From positions 1 through 34,558 of the forward strand of contig JAAYMM010000050.1 in NCBI GenBank assembly GCA_012521335.1: a DNA stretch of 34,558 nucleotides, given 5' to 3'. A program made the position numbers and the translations under genes. How positions within the stretch are numbered: the first letter of the stretch is position 1; each line of letters begins with the position of its first letter. Of the stretch, positions 1-8,367 are shown piece by piece. The stretch is from Bacillota bacterium (GTDB lineage: Bacteria; Bacillota; Limnochordia; Darwinibacteriales; Darwinibacteriaceae). The notes under the pieces are model-generated. The model searched no databases, was not told the origin of the DNA, and worked only from the letters and a program-made list of their open reading frames with translations.

Positions 1-601
1 CCGGCGGCCGGCGGTGCAGGCTGTGGGCATCGCTGGCCACAAAGTGCGCCATATCGTGGGTAAGCAGGATGCGGGCCGTCTCGGCCGCACCCGCACCGAA
101 GCGCCCCAGAATGCTGCCTGTGTTCACTTGAATCAGGCAGCCGTGCTCCAGCCAGCTCAAGACTATGTTGGGATCATCCCCGACGGCCCGGTAGCGTTCG
201 GGGTGGGCTACAATGGGGGTAATCCCCATGGTTTGGAGGGCAAAGAAGACTTGATCTGTATACACCGGCACCTGGGACATGGGCAGCTCAATCAGGCAGA
301 ACTTACCCTGCCCGCCGTAGGTGGGCACTTCTTCCCGCTGCAGCTGCAGCAGGGAGCTGTCCATGAGCAGTTCAGCCCCGGGCACCAGTTCGACTTTCAG
401 GCCCTCCTGGGCGAAATGCCGGCGCAGATCTTCCACCTTCTGCTTTACGCCGGTCCAGGTGACGCTGCCGTAAAAGTGGGGAGTGGCACAGATAACCTCG
501 ATGCCGTGCTCCTCCGCATAACGGCCCATGGCCACGGCAGTCTGCAGATCAGCTGCGCCATCATCCACTGCAGGGAGAATGTGGGTATGCAGATCAATCA
601 T
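1..601 (-). CDS. CpsB/CapC-type PHP tyrosine-protein phosphatase, 3' end cut by the window
   Basis: This is a manganese-dependent protein tyrosine phosphatase of the PHP fold (CpsB, CapC, YwqE family). Such enzymes remove phosphate from the tyrosine tail of the partner kinase and so tune exopolysaccharide export. Reading from the ATG at 601 gives 200 codons with no stop before the window edge, so the C-terminus is missing. Visible PHP metal-binding motifs are HTHILP near residue 5, ATPHF near residue 40, HPER near residue 135 and SDAH near residue 192. The start lies 2 bases after the stop of the kinase gene, so the two are probably translated together. The family usually has about 250 residues, so roughly the last fifth is lost. 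Family assignment is firm; the substrate is inferred from the neighbouring kinase. Confidence 0.93.
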   Translation of the reverse strand, partial: MIDLHTHILPAVDDGAADLQTAVAMGRYAEEHGIEVICATPHFYGSVTWTGVKQKVEDLRRHFAQEGLKVELVPGAELLMDSSLLQLQREEVPTYGGQGKFCLIELPMSQVPVYTDQVFFALQTMGITPIVAHPERYRAVGDDPNIVLSWLEHGCLIQVNTGSILGRFGAGAAETARILLTHDMAHFVASDAHSLHRRPP

Positions 602-603
602 GG

Positions 604-1323
604 CTACGATTCCATCTCTTCCCAGTAATAATAGTAATAGTGGTAGTTGGTCTGGTTCTCAAGATTTACCCTGTTGAGCACGACCCCCAACAAGTTGGCA
701 TTCGCCTTTATCAACAGATCTTTGGCGTGGAGTGCCACGTCTTTAGGCGTCTCGTTGGCTCTCACCACCAAGATTGTACCGTCGGCCTGGCTCCCCATGA
801 TCGCAGCATCGGTCACAGCTACGGCCGGCGGTCCATCGAAGAGGACCACATCGTAGAGGTCCCGCAGTTCTTCCACGCAACTCTCCATCGCTCTAGACTG
901 CAGTAGTTCCGCGGGGTTAGGGGGAATAGGACCACCGGGAATCAGGTCCAGTCCCGGAACCCTGGTAGAGATAATGACCTCTTCTAGAGTTGCTTTGCCA
1001 CTTAGATAACCAGTCAATCCTGGAGAGTTCCTAACACCGAAAATTCTGTGCGTAACGGGACGCCTAAGGTCACAGGTGACCAAAATGACCCTCACACCAG
1101 ACTGGGCCCAAGCGGCCGCCAAGTTGGCGGTAACAGTTGATTTCCCCTCGCCCGGCCCAACGCTGGTCACCAGGATGGTCTTGAGTTCTTGATCTGGACT
1201 CGTAAACTGCAGGTTTGTCCTCAGAGTCCTAAATGCTTCACTCGCGATGGCCTTGGGATCACCATCTATAATGAGCGGACGTTCGTCCACCTTGGTATTC
1301 CGCCGTCTACGCACCGACTCCAC
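604..1323 (-). CDS. Bacterial tyrosine kinase (BY-kinase), CpsD/CapB/YwqD family
   Basis: A 239-residue P-loop kinase of the kind that phosphorylates its own tyrosine tail and works with a membrane co-polymerase to set polysaccharide chain length. The family motif EAFRTLRTNLQF is at residues 29-40, Walker A GPGEGKST at 56-63, and the C-terminus holds the tyrosine cluster NYHYYYYYW. Two core motifs deviate: Walker A-prime reads VTCDLRRP (residues 82-89), with Thr83 where BY-kinases normally have the first Asp of DxDxR, and Walker B reads FDGPP rather than DS/TPP. The start is GTG at 1323 behind the ribosome site AGAAGGGG, overlapping the end of the co-polymerase gene by 17 bases. The altered motifs leave open whether the kinase is fully active. 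Confidence 0.92.
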   Translation of the reverse strand: MESVRRRRNTKVDERPLIIDGDPKAIASEAFRTLRTNLQFTSPDQELKTILVTSVGPGEGKSTVTANLAAAWAQSGVRVILVTCDLRRPVTHRIFGVRNSPGLTGYLSGKATLEEVIISTRVPGLDLIPGGPIPPNPAELLQSRAMESCVEELRDLYDVVLFDGPPAVAVTDAAIMGSQADGTILVVRANETPKDVALHAKDLLIKANANLLGVVLNRVNLENQTNYHYYYYYWEEMES

Positions 1324-2746
1324 GTCCCCTTCTAAACGAAAGTCTCCTATGAGTTACCGCGTCTACCTTACTCATGTCAGGTATCTGCCCTAAGACAGGC
1401 AATCCGAGTACGCGTTCCACATCATCCTTGGTGTTCAAAGTGTTGTCCATGAACTCTGCCAAGAAGGCCACACCAACGCCCAGAAACACTCCCAAGACCG
1501 CGCCAATGGCGATGTTCAACTTTACCCGGGGTTTGACGGGCTCTTCTGGGAGAACAGCATCGTCTATCACGTGTACATCCGCCGTCTGCATAGCCTCCGA
1601 AATACGCGCTTCCTCTCTCCTCGTGCGCAGCAGGATGTACAACTCCTCCAGAACCTTAGCCTCGCGCATCAAACGCGCTAACTCCAACTCTCGTGCCGGT
1701 AAGAGGCTTAACTCCTTTTCCCTTTCCGCGATCACTGTTCTTATTGCAGCTTCCCTGGCACTGAGGGCGTTGATCTCTACCTCTAGATTGATCAGCGTAC
1801 CCAAAAGCTGTTGGTAGATGGCGTTCAGTGTTCTTGTTTCGGTGCCGACAACCCGTTCCACTTCTTCTGCTAGCTTGCTCTTAACGTCCTCGATTTCCGC
1901 CTGCAGGGCCAAAACCTCGGGATGCCGTTCGGTGTACTTCTCGCGAGCGCTGGATAGCTTGATCTCAAGGTCCGCCAAGCGGCTTCGATACTGGGTAACA
2001 AAAACGTTGTCGGCTATGGTCGTGGAGGAAATCAGAGTCTCGTCCTGCTCGGCCAAACTGGCCCTAACGTTCCTGATGCGTTCTTCCGTTTCCTGCTTGG
2101 CAATGGTTACTTCGGTTAAGCTGGACTGCAGAGTAACCAAAAGGTCGACCATGGCCAGTGTTTCCTGCGAGGGAGCCAGAACCCCTTGGTCTTCATTGAA
2201 CGCTCTCAGCTTCTCTTCCGCAGCCTTCAGCTCCTCTTCCACCGTACCGAGCTGTTCCTCAATAAACAAGCGCGCCGTTCTACGGTCGTTCTGCTGGTAA
2301 TCCAAGTTCCAAGCGATAAACGTATCTGCAAGGGTGTTCACAACTATCTGAGCGAGTTCCGGCTCTGGGGACTGCATCGAGATTTTCAGAACATCGCTTC
2401 CCTGGACAGGCTGGATACTAACAGCTTTTTCTAGGATTTCCGGGGTGATGTCTTCCCGTCCCACTGTTCTAGTGACCTTCTCCAAAACGGTTCTGCTTTT
2501 CATGATCTGAATGTAGTTCTGCGCTGTATTGCGGCCACTGCCCATCATTCCATCAAAGAGCAGAGACTGCATGTCGGAACTTCCTTCCCGTACAATCACC
2601 GTAGTGAAGGCTTCATAGATGGGGGTGGCCAGCAGACTGTAGAGGGTAACCGCTAAAACGGTTGCTGCAAACACAGCTAAGATCAGTTTCCTCTTCTTGA
2701 CGATTATCTCCCAGTATTCTCGCAGATCCATTTCTTCCATTTCCAT
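1307..2746 (-). CDS. Wzz-type chain-length determinant / polysaccharide co-polymerase (CpsC/YwqC-like)
   Basis: An inner-membrane co-polymerase that sets polysaccharide chain length and activates the partner tyrosine kinase. It has an N-terminal Wzz domain (MDLREYWEIIVKKRK, then a membrane helix), a long charged coiled coil over about residues 150-390, and a second membrane helix near residue 420 (AIGAVLGVFLGVGVAFLAEF), followed by a short cytoplasmic tail. The tail contacts the kinase in this family, and the kinase is encoded next. The chosen ATG at 2746 sits behind GGTGGTGGGAG. The reading frame extends to a GTG at 2758, but that codon lies inside the likely ribosome site. The gene begins just after the stop of the SLBB export gene, so these are one operon. 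Confidence 0.9.
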   Translation of the reverse strand: MEMEEMDLREYWEIIVKKRKLILAVFAATVLAVTLYSLLATPIYEAFTTVIVREGSSDMQSLLFDGMMGSGRNTAQNYIQIMKSRTVLEKVTRTVGREDITPEILEKAVSIQPVQGSDVLKISMQSPEPELAQIVVNTLADTFIAWNLDYQQNDRRTARLFIEEQLGTVEEELKAAEEKLRAFNEDQGVLAPSQETLAMVDLLVTLQSSLTEVTIAKQETEERIRNVRASLAEQDETLISSTTIADNVFVTQYRSRLADLEIKLSSAREKYTERHPEVLALQAEIEDVKSKLAEEVERVVGTETRTLNAIYQQLLGTLINLEVEINALSAREAAIRTVIAEREKELSLLPARELELARLMREAKVLEELYILLRTRREEARISEAMQTADVHVIDDAVLPEEPVKPRVKLNIAIGAVLGVFLGVGVAFLAEFMDNTLNTKDDVERVLGLPVLGQIPDMSKVDAVTHRRLSFRRGRGVGA

Positions 2747-2758
2747 TGCTCCCACCAC

Positions 2759-5443
2759 CTATCGGTCAAAGATGTCGAACAGCGAGTTGGTGAACGAAGT
2801 GATGGTACCGAGGAATCCGAAGATCTTGGTCCAATCAGGCTTCTTCGTCTCTGGCACGTAGATAATATCACCCGGGCGGAGCAGGGGATTCTCCTGCGCA
2901 TCTCCGGTAAACAGCACCTTATCCTGCCCCATGGGTACCTGCTCTGATGCATCCAGCAGCCCACCGCGGTAAATGCCCACATTCTCCAGGGCGGCCCGTT
3001 CTAAAGGCCCGCCGGCTAAAGCGATGGCGTCCATGAGCCTGGCTCCCGCGGGGAGGTTGTACGCCCCGGGGTTCTTCACCATGCCGAGCACTATGATCTG
3101 ACGCTGCACCGCAGGAACATAGATCACATCGCCGCCCGTCAAGGGCAGGTTGTAGGTGCTCTGGGCGTTCATGAGCTCGCCGTAGGTCATCTGCCAGACC
3201 TGTTCCCCGTCCAGGGCCTGCCTGGTGATGACCACCTGTTCGGTGCCCAGATTAGTCTGGAGCCCGCCAGCCTCAGCCAGAATGTCCAGGACCCGTCCTT
3301 GAGGAGGCAGGGTGTATACTCCCGCTCTGACCACATCGCCAAACACGAGCACCCTGTTGTTGGCTTTGGGAACGGACAGTACCTCGCCTCCCCGCAGCTG
3401 GCGCTTGTAATCTGCACCTGTGAGCACATCCAAGTTGACGGTCTCGGAGACCACTCCATCGGGCCCCTCTAGGGTCACAACTACCTGGGCGGGATCTGCA
3501 TCCTCAGTGAATCCTCCGGCCCTTCCGATCAGGTCCAGGTAGGTTTCGCCCGCCCTAAAGGCGTAATAACCGGGGCTGCGCACTTCACCCAGCACCAGGG
3601 CGGTGCGATCGGTACGCGGCACAATAATCACATCTCCGTCCTGCAGAGGACGGTCTGCTGCTAAGAAGCGGTCCTCGTGCAGCTGGCCGAAGTCGATAAT
3701 CTCCACCTGCGCCCCTTCCTCAGTCTGCCTGGTCAGGGAAACATTCTGCTCATCGGCCGTCTCCAGCAGCCCCCCGGCAAGCATAATGGCTTCCAGAAGG
3801 CCGTCGCCGGGCTGGAACTTGTAGTAGCCAGGGCGCTGCACTTCGCCCAGAACTATCACACTGCGCTCAGCGCGGGGAACAACAATCACATCTCCGCTCT
3901 GCAGCGGCAGATTGTCTGCAATAAAGCGGTTTTCCATGAGCTCTCGGAAGTTGAAAGTGATCACCTGGGCGCCATCAGCAGTCTGCCTGCTTAAGGATAC
4001 CTGTTCTTCCCAGGCGTCCTGGGTAAGGCCACCCGCCAAGGCTATAGCATCCAGAAGCCTGTCGCCCCGCCGGAACTGGTAAGATCCGGGCCGGGCCACT
4101 TCGCCCAAGACCAGAACCTGGCGGCTGCCGTCGGGCACGTAGAACACGTCTCCCGGAAGCACCTTTTCGTTTCCGAGTCCCAAGCGCTCCAGCGCGCCCA
4201 GATCGATGGTTCTGGTCACGCCATCACGGAGCAGGGTGAGCTCTTCGCCGGCCCGCTCTGTGGTGCCTCCCGCTTCTGCCAGGAGATCCAAGATTCTGGT
4301 CTGCTCCCGCACAGTAAATGAACCGGGGCTGCGCACTTCACCCAGAACCAGAGCGTTCTGATACCCTTCCGGTACAAAGATCAGATCATCAGGCTGCACA
4401 AGGGGGTTGTCCCCGCCTGCGCTGCCGCTCAGCGCAGGCTGAATGTTGGCCAAGATGATCTCCTGGTCCGCCCCCCGGCGCGTAATGGACACAGCGGAAG
4501 GATCGCCTGTGGGCAGCAGCCCACCTGCCCGCGCGATGATCTCCATGAGGTACGTCTCGCTATGTAAGGGATAGACGCCCGGGCTTCTCACCGCGCCGAG
4601 GACCATCACCTGTTGCTTCTTCGGCACAAAGACAACGTCGTTGGGCTGCAGCTCCAGCGGCTTGCCGCGGCCAGCCAGCAGCTCCTGCACGTTGATGATC
4701 TGCTCCCAGGTTCCGCCTTCAACCTGGCTGGTGACCACAACCCTCTCCAGGTCAGCAGTATCCAGGGCTCCGCCGGCCTCCGCCAGGAGTTCCAGGATAT
4801 CTAATCCTTTGCTTAAGGAGTAGCTCGCCGGCTGGCGCACTTCTCCGAAAATGGCTACGGTGCCCGCAGGCGGCACGAAGATGGTGTCGCCGCTTTCGAT
4901 CAAGGGGTTGGCCGCCAGATCACCAGCTGTCAGAAACTGGTTCACGTCCACCTGCATTACCTCGGTGTGTTCCACGCCGCCCTCATCCAGCACGTAGCGG
5001 GTAATGGTTACGCTGCTCAAGTCAGCAGCGGTATTGGCCCCACCCGCAAGCGCCAACACGTCAGTGAGACGAGAGCCCGCTTTGAGCTGGTAATACCCGG
5101 ACTGCCTAACTTCGCCCAGCATCTGTACCTGCAGGGTGCGGAAATGGGTCACAATCACCGTGACCTGCGGTTTGACGATGAATTCGGAGAGCTGAGTCTG
5201 CAGTTCTGCACTGATCTGCCGCGGAGTCTTGTCCACTGCCCAGATATCTCCCACCAATGGGAAGGTGAGGTAACCATCGGGCCGGACAGCCACTTCTGTG
5301 GTCAGGTCGGCATGACCCCAGACCGTAATGCGCAGTACATCGCCTACGCCCAGGGTGTACTCGCTGGCCGCGGCAGGCAGGATACTGGCCGCCGTCAAAA
5401 CCATGACTACAGCTACCAGAATTCTCGTCTCCAACTTCTTCAT
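2759..5443 (-). CDS. Polysaccharide export protein with nine SLBB repeats (Wza-like)
   Basis: A secreted 894-residue protein with a signal peptide (residues 1-27), a polysaccharide export (Wza N-terminal) domain at about 28-100, and then nine SLBB repeats. Each repeat follows a pattern close to VLGEVRSPGxY, a DxLxxAGG segment, and GDxIxVP. Wza itself has far fewer SLBB-type domains. The C-terminal 25 residues (from DWTKIFGFLG) form a short amphipathic stretch that could insert in a membrane. The family forms the channel or tunnel that carries polymer through the periplasm and outer membrane. It is the first gene of the operon that continues with the co-polymerase, kinase and phosphatase. Ribosome site GAGGTGG precedes the ATG at 5443. 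The role is well supported; how nine repeats are arranged is unknown. Confidence 0.92.
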   Translation of the reverse strand: MKKLETRILVAVVMVLTAASILPAAASEYTLGVGDVLRITVWGHADLTTEVAVRPDGYLTFPLVGDIWAVDKTPRQISAELQTQLSEFIVKPQVTVIVTHFRTLQVQMLGEVRQSGYYQLKAGSRLTDVLALAGGANTAADLSSVTITRYVLDEGGVEHTEVMQVDVNQFLTAGDLAANPLIESGDTIFVPPAGTVAIFGEVRQPASYSLSKGLDILELLAEAGGALDTADLERVVVTSQVEGGTWEQIINVQELLAGRGKPLELQPNDVVFVPKKQQVMVLGAVRSPGVYPLHSETYLMEIIARAGGLLPTGDPSAVSITRRGADQEIILANIQPALSGSAGGDNPLVQPDDLIFVPEGYQNALVLGEVRSPGSFTVREQTRILDLLAEAGGTTERAGEELTLLRDGVTRTIDLGALERLGLGNEKVLPGDVFYVPDGSRQVLVLGEVARPGSYQFRRGDRLLDAIALAGGLTQDAWEEQVSLSRQTADGAQVITFNFRELMENRFIADNLPLQSGDVIVVPRAERSVIVLGEVQRPGYYKFQPGDGLLEAIMLAGGLLETADEQNVSLTRQTEEGAQVEIIDFGQLHEDRFLAADRPLQDGDVIIVPRTDRTALVLGEVRSPGYYAFRAGETYLDLIGRAGGFTEDADPAQVVVTLEGPDGVVSETVNLDVLTGADYKRQLRGGEVLSVPKANNRVLVFGDVVRAGVYTLPPQGRVLDILAEAGGLQTNLGTEQVVITRQALDGEQVWQMTYGELMNAQSTYNLPLTGGDVIYVPAVQRQIIVLGMVKNPGAYNLPAGARLMDAIALAGGPLERAALENVGIYRGGLLDASEQVPMGQDKVLFTGDAQENPLLRPGDIIYVPETKKPDWTKIFGFLGTITSFTNSLFDIFDR

Positions 5444-5485
5444 CTTAGCGCCACCTCAGATCCGCACGTGATCAGGATTGTATCA

Positions 5486-5524
5486 TAAAACGAGAACCGA
5501 GGAACCTTTCAGACCGCGGTTCTC
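5486..5524 (-). terminator. Probable rho-independent terminator after the 5550-6476 gene
   Basis: On the minus strand the arms GAGAACCG and CGGTTCTC (5524-5517 and 5499-5492) form an 8-bp perfect stem with a 17-base loop, followed by TTTTA. It lies 26 bases past the stop of the secreted repeat-protein gene and about 45 bases before the start of the SLBB gene. The loop is large and the T run short, so it may be leaky. A TATGAT just beyond it could be a -10 box for the SLBB operon, but no convincing -35 was found. Confidence 0.5.
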
Positions 5525-5549
5525 ACGAAGCACGACAATTGCCACAACG

Positions 5550-6476
5550 TTAGGGAGTAAGGGCAGGTCTGAAATAGAAGCCGAGCACAGGCACAGCCCG
5601 CTCAGTCTCCACATAGAACTGGGTGTTGGCCTCGATCTGCACATCTTTGCCTTTGACGAAATATCCACCAACGAGCCCTACAGGTCCGAGGAGGATAATC
5701 CCCGCCATGCTGGCTCCGGCGGCGAGCTCCAGGGAGCGGTTCTTCTCCGTTGCCCGCTCATCCACCTTGAGCCGCACCGCAGTACCATCCAAGGCCAGTA
5801 CCGTCCCGAAATCGATCAAGACCCGACCGTCCTTGCCCAAGCGGCCGGCAGCTGTGACCTCCGTCACCGTAGCTACGCTTGTGGTTCCCGCCGGGATGAC
5901 CACCCGTCCGTCCACCATCACATCTTCTGTTATGCGGTAAACCACCTTATCGCCCACCTGGGCAGTGGCAGAATCGATGGTTTTGGTGAGGGCAATCTTC
6001 ACTAGGGTCTGCGCGGGCAGGTTGACCCGCTTCACATCCAGTTTGGTTGTGCCCCACACATCCATCATAAGCTTTTCCGCGCGCTGGGAAATGTTCCCGC
6101 TCTGTTCAACACCGTAGAGCACCAGTTCCAAACCGCGCAGCCTTTCCACCATGGGCTTTTCTCCAGATAGCGTAGCGGAAAAACCCCACTCAGCCAGGTT
6201 CAGCAGCAGCCACAGGCCGCCGTCACCGTCCTGATCCTGGAGGAAAGTGAGCACCCGATCAATGCGCATAACCACTGCGCCTTCCTGGGGCTCGCCGTAA
6301 ATGTCTATCTCCACCTTTTCAATGCGCTCAAGGAGCGCTCCTTCTTGGGCCTGTCCATACAGCAGTTCTTCCACCATCTCCAAGTACGCCAGCGGAGTCA
6401 CATTGGCGGACAGTGTAGAGGGTATCAGTGCTGAGACCAGCAGCAGGCATAACGTAAAAGCGATGCTTTTCCTCAA
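5550..6476 (-). CDS. Secreted protein of unknown function with a three-fold YGxxQxG repeat
   Basis: Not recognised as a named family. The 308 residues start with a signal peptide (cut after about TLSA, residue 24). The N-terminal half carries three copies of a roughly 20-residue motif around LYGQAQEGALLERIEKVE, IYGEPQEGAVVMRIDRV and LYGVEQSGNISQRAEKL. The C-terminal half looks like a beta domain with GDKVVYRITEDV and IPAGTTSVATVTEV, which resembles VirB10/TrbI-type periplasmic beta segments, followed by a glycine-rich hydrophobic stretch (MAGIILLGPVGLVGGYF). The start is TTG behind GGAGGGG with 7 bases between; no ATG or GTG fits better. It is cotranscribed with the putative outer-membrane protein upstream (33-base gap) and lies before the EPS operon. 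An envelope role is only an inference from the signal peptide and neighbours. Confidence 0.72.
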   Translation of the reverse strand: MRKSIAFTLCLLLVSALIPSTLSANVTPLAYLEMVEELLYGQAQEGALLERIEKVEIDIYGEPQEGAVVMRIDRVLTFLQDQDGDGGLWLLLNLAEWGFSATLSGEKPMVERLRGLELVLYGVEQSGNISQRAEKLMMDVWGTTKLDVKRVNLPAQTLVKIALTKTIDSATAQVGDKVVYRITEDVMVDGRVVIPAGTTSVATVTEVTAAGRLGKDGRVLIDFGTVLALDGTAVRLKVDERATEKNRSLELAAGASMAGIILLGPVGLVGGYFVKGKDVQIEANTQFYVETERAVPVLGFYFRPALTP

Positions 6477-6509
6477 AATGTACCCCTCCGTAGTCTTTCA
6501 AGACTTCCT

Positions 6510-7757
6510 TTAAAACTTGATGGAAAACGCCGCTTCAGCTTCGGCTCCTAAATCCCGCTCCATAGTGCTGAAATCAATGAGCCGATAGTTGAAGTGCAGA
6601 GAACTATCGTTAAACAGCTCATAGCTGAGTCCCAACTCGGCCACATTCCTAGTAGTGATAGATTCACCATTGGCGGGACCAAGTCCTCCCAGCTCGGCAA
6701 GATTCCACTCCCGGTTAATGCCCAGCCGCACCTGTCCCCTGTTCACCGGCACGGTAACTCCCAGCGAAGTGACGAGAGGCGCCTCTTGGTCACTCTCATC
6801 GGCGGCAGCTCCCTGAAGCCTTTCCCGGAGCTTATACCCCGCGCTCAAGGTGAACATGTTGGCCCAATCCCAGCTCACATCCAGGGAAGTGCTGGCCGTT
6901 TTGGGCACCAACTGCGGGTCAACGGCGAGATCCACTGCCGTCTGCAGGGAGACATCGCCCACCTTGACGGAAAGGCCGTAGCCTGCCGCCGCTCCTTCTC
7001 CGCCTTCATCCTCAATCGGAGCTGCCCGCAGCGCTCCGCTCAGCTCGAGGTTCCCGATCTGGATCGGCCTCAGCTCTTGGGCGGGAGATTCCTGGGCCAC
7101 CACACTGAACGCGGGCGGCAGCAGGCTGGAAGAGGAAAACTGCCCCGTCCAGAGGCTGCGGGTCTCCTGGGCAGCGGTCACACTTTCTAGGACCTCTTCA
7201 GCTTCTCGAGAAAGGGAAAAACTGGCTGCCTCCGCTTTGCGCGCCGCAGCCAGCGCCTGTTCAGAGTAGAGCAGCGGCCGGCTGGGCAGGGACACTCCCC
7301 GCTTCTCCGCCCAATCCTGGGCGTAGAGCAGGTTGAAGTCCTGGACATCAAAGCCCAAGACCTCCAGCTCGTCCTGGAACTCCAAGACCAGCCGGTAGAG
7401 GGTCTCTACCTCGCCCACGGTGAACTGCTTTTCCGGCGCTACCCTCTGATTGTAGGTAAAGATCATGTCATCCAAGTACACACTGCGGCTGACGCCGAAT
7501 CGGCGCGAATCCAACCGGTCCTCACCGCTGATATGCTGCAGCAGCCTGGCTACCAGCAGGGCTTCCTGGCTGCGGTTGGGCTCAGCGGGGACGCTGAAAC
7601 CAGGGATCTCTCTCCTTTCCCCCAGAGCCCGGATGGCCGCGCTGGTCCAGCTCTCCTCAGAGCTGCCGCTGCCAAAGGGAGAGCCGGCCCAAGCGCCCGC
7701 GCTGAAACCAAAGATCAAGATAAGCATAAAACCTACAACTGCCCATCTGCAGCGCAC
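6510..7757 (-). CDS. Predicted outer-membrane beta-barrel protein, function unknown
   Basis: About 415 residues. The reading frame opens further upstream, but a GTG at 7757 behind GGGGGGAG gives a clean signal peptide (VRCRWAVVGFMLILIF, then GAWA), so that start is chosen. The middle part is helical and polar. The last roughly 190 residues alternate hydrophobic and polar residues in strand-like segments such as GLSVKVGDVSLQTAVDL and SLHFNYRLIDF, and the protein ends in Phe (AFSIKF), as outer-membrane barrels recognised by BamA often do. No specific family was recognised. It forms a probable two-gene unit with the secreted repeat protein that follows it. Confidence 0.65.
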   Translation of the reverse strand: MRCRWAVVGFMLILIFGFSAGAWAGSPFGSGSSEESWTSAAIRALGERREIPGFSVPAEPNRSQEALLVARLLQHISGEDRLDSRRFGVSRSVYLDDMIFTYNQRVAPEKQFTVGEVETLYRLVLEFQDELEVLGFDVQDFNLLYAQDWAEKRGVSLPSRPLLYSEQALAAARKAEAASFSLSREAEEVLESVTAAQETRSLWTGQFSSSSLLPPAFSVVAQESPAQELRPIQIGNLELSGALRAAPIEDEGGEGAAAGYGLSVKVGDVSLQTAVDLAVDPQLVPKTASTSLDVSWDWANMFTLSAGYKLRERLQGAAADESDQEAPLVTSLGVTVPVNRGQVRLGINREWNLAELGGLGPANGESITTRNVAELGLSYELFNDSSLHFNYRLIDFSTMERDLGAEAEAAFSIKF

Positions 7758-7856
7758 AACTCTCCCCCCTTCTCCCCAAGTATCAAGATCAACTCGTATT
7801 TCTCCAAACGCCAATGAAAACCTTCCTGTTGTTAAGACTTTCCAGCAGTTGCCAGT

Positions 7857-8264
7857 TCATCCCTCCCCGCCGGAGAACCGCTGGGCCAAGATGACCGCGA
7901 CATAATGATCATAGGGCTCCGGCGGCACCTGCATGCTCACAGGCAAAAGCCTGCGCCAGCCCCGGGGCGGGTGTTCCACCCAGTAGAGCTTCCTGGCCTG
8001 CTCGGAGGTAAACCGCTCATCAACAGTGGCCACGGGCACACCGGGAAGAGCCTTTCGCACTTCTGCCACTGTCTGCTTAGAGCCTGTGCCATCACCTATT
8101 ACTATTTGCTGCACCCCAAATTTGTGCACCCAATCGGCAGCAACCTGCAAATAGTCTGCACGGGGCACTACCCGCTTAATCACGGTTTCCCTGCCCTGCA
8201 CCACCGCCAGGCCGCATTTGTCTCTGCCCGGATCAATTCCCAATACTGCCACATTTACCACCAC
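7857..8264 (-). CDS. YqgF/RuvX-fold RNase H-like nuclease family protein
   Basis: A 131-135 residue protein of the YqgF (RuvX-like) RNase H fold, whose best known members process 16S rRNA precursors or are called putative Holliday-junction resolvases. The opening strand LGIDPGRDKCGLAVV matches the family's first acidic motif, TVDERFTS holds the conserved Glu, and YDHYVAVILA matches the C-terminal Asp motif. The acidic triad therefore looks complete. The start is uncertain: the frame opens at a GTG at 8264, but a GTG at 8252 behind GGTGGTGG is equally good and fits family alignments. It lies just past the porin terminator; no clear promoter was seen. It is the only apparent non-envelope enzyme in the left half. 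Confidence 0.8.
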   Translation of the reverse strand: MVVNVAVLGIDPGRDKCGLAVVQGRETVIKRVVPRADYLQVAADWVHKFGVQQIVIGDGTGSKQTVAEVRKALPGVPVATVDERFTSEQARKLYWVEHPPRGWRRLLPVSMQVPPEPYDHYVAVILAQRFSGGEG

Positions 8265-8308
8265 CCTGCATGAACAGCCTTCGCCTGCGAGCCTTACCTT
8301 ATGAGGGT

Positions 8309-8337
8309 AAAAAAAGGTCCCTCCAGAGGGAGGGACC
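8309..8337 (-). terminator. Rho-independent terminator of the SLH porin gene
   Basis: The minus strand reads GGTCCCTC, a 6-base loop, GAGGGACC and then seven T. The perfect 8-bp GC-rich stem and T run make this one of the clearest terminators in the window. It lies about 30 bases after the porin stop codon. Confidence 0.92.
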
Positions 8338-8367
8338 TTTCAGCAGCTGTGCTACTTGCGATTTGGA

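Noticed and set aside
614-645. Microsatellite-like repeat of taa/tag triplets
   Set aside because: It is the coding sequence for the tyrosine cluster at the kinase C-terminus, as expected for the family.
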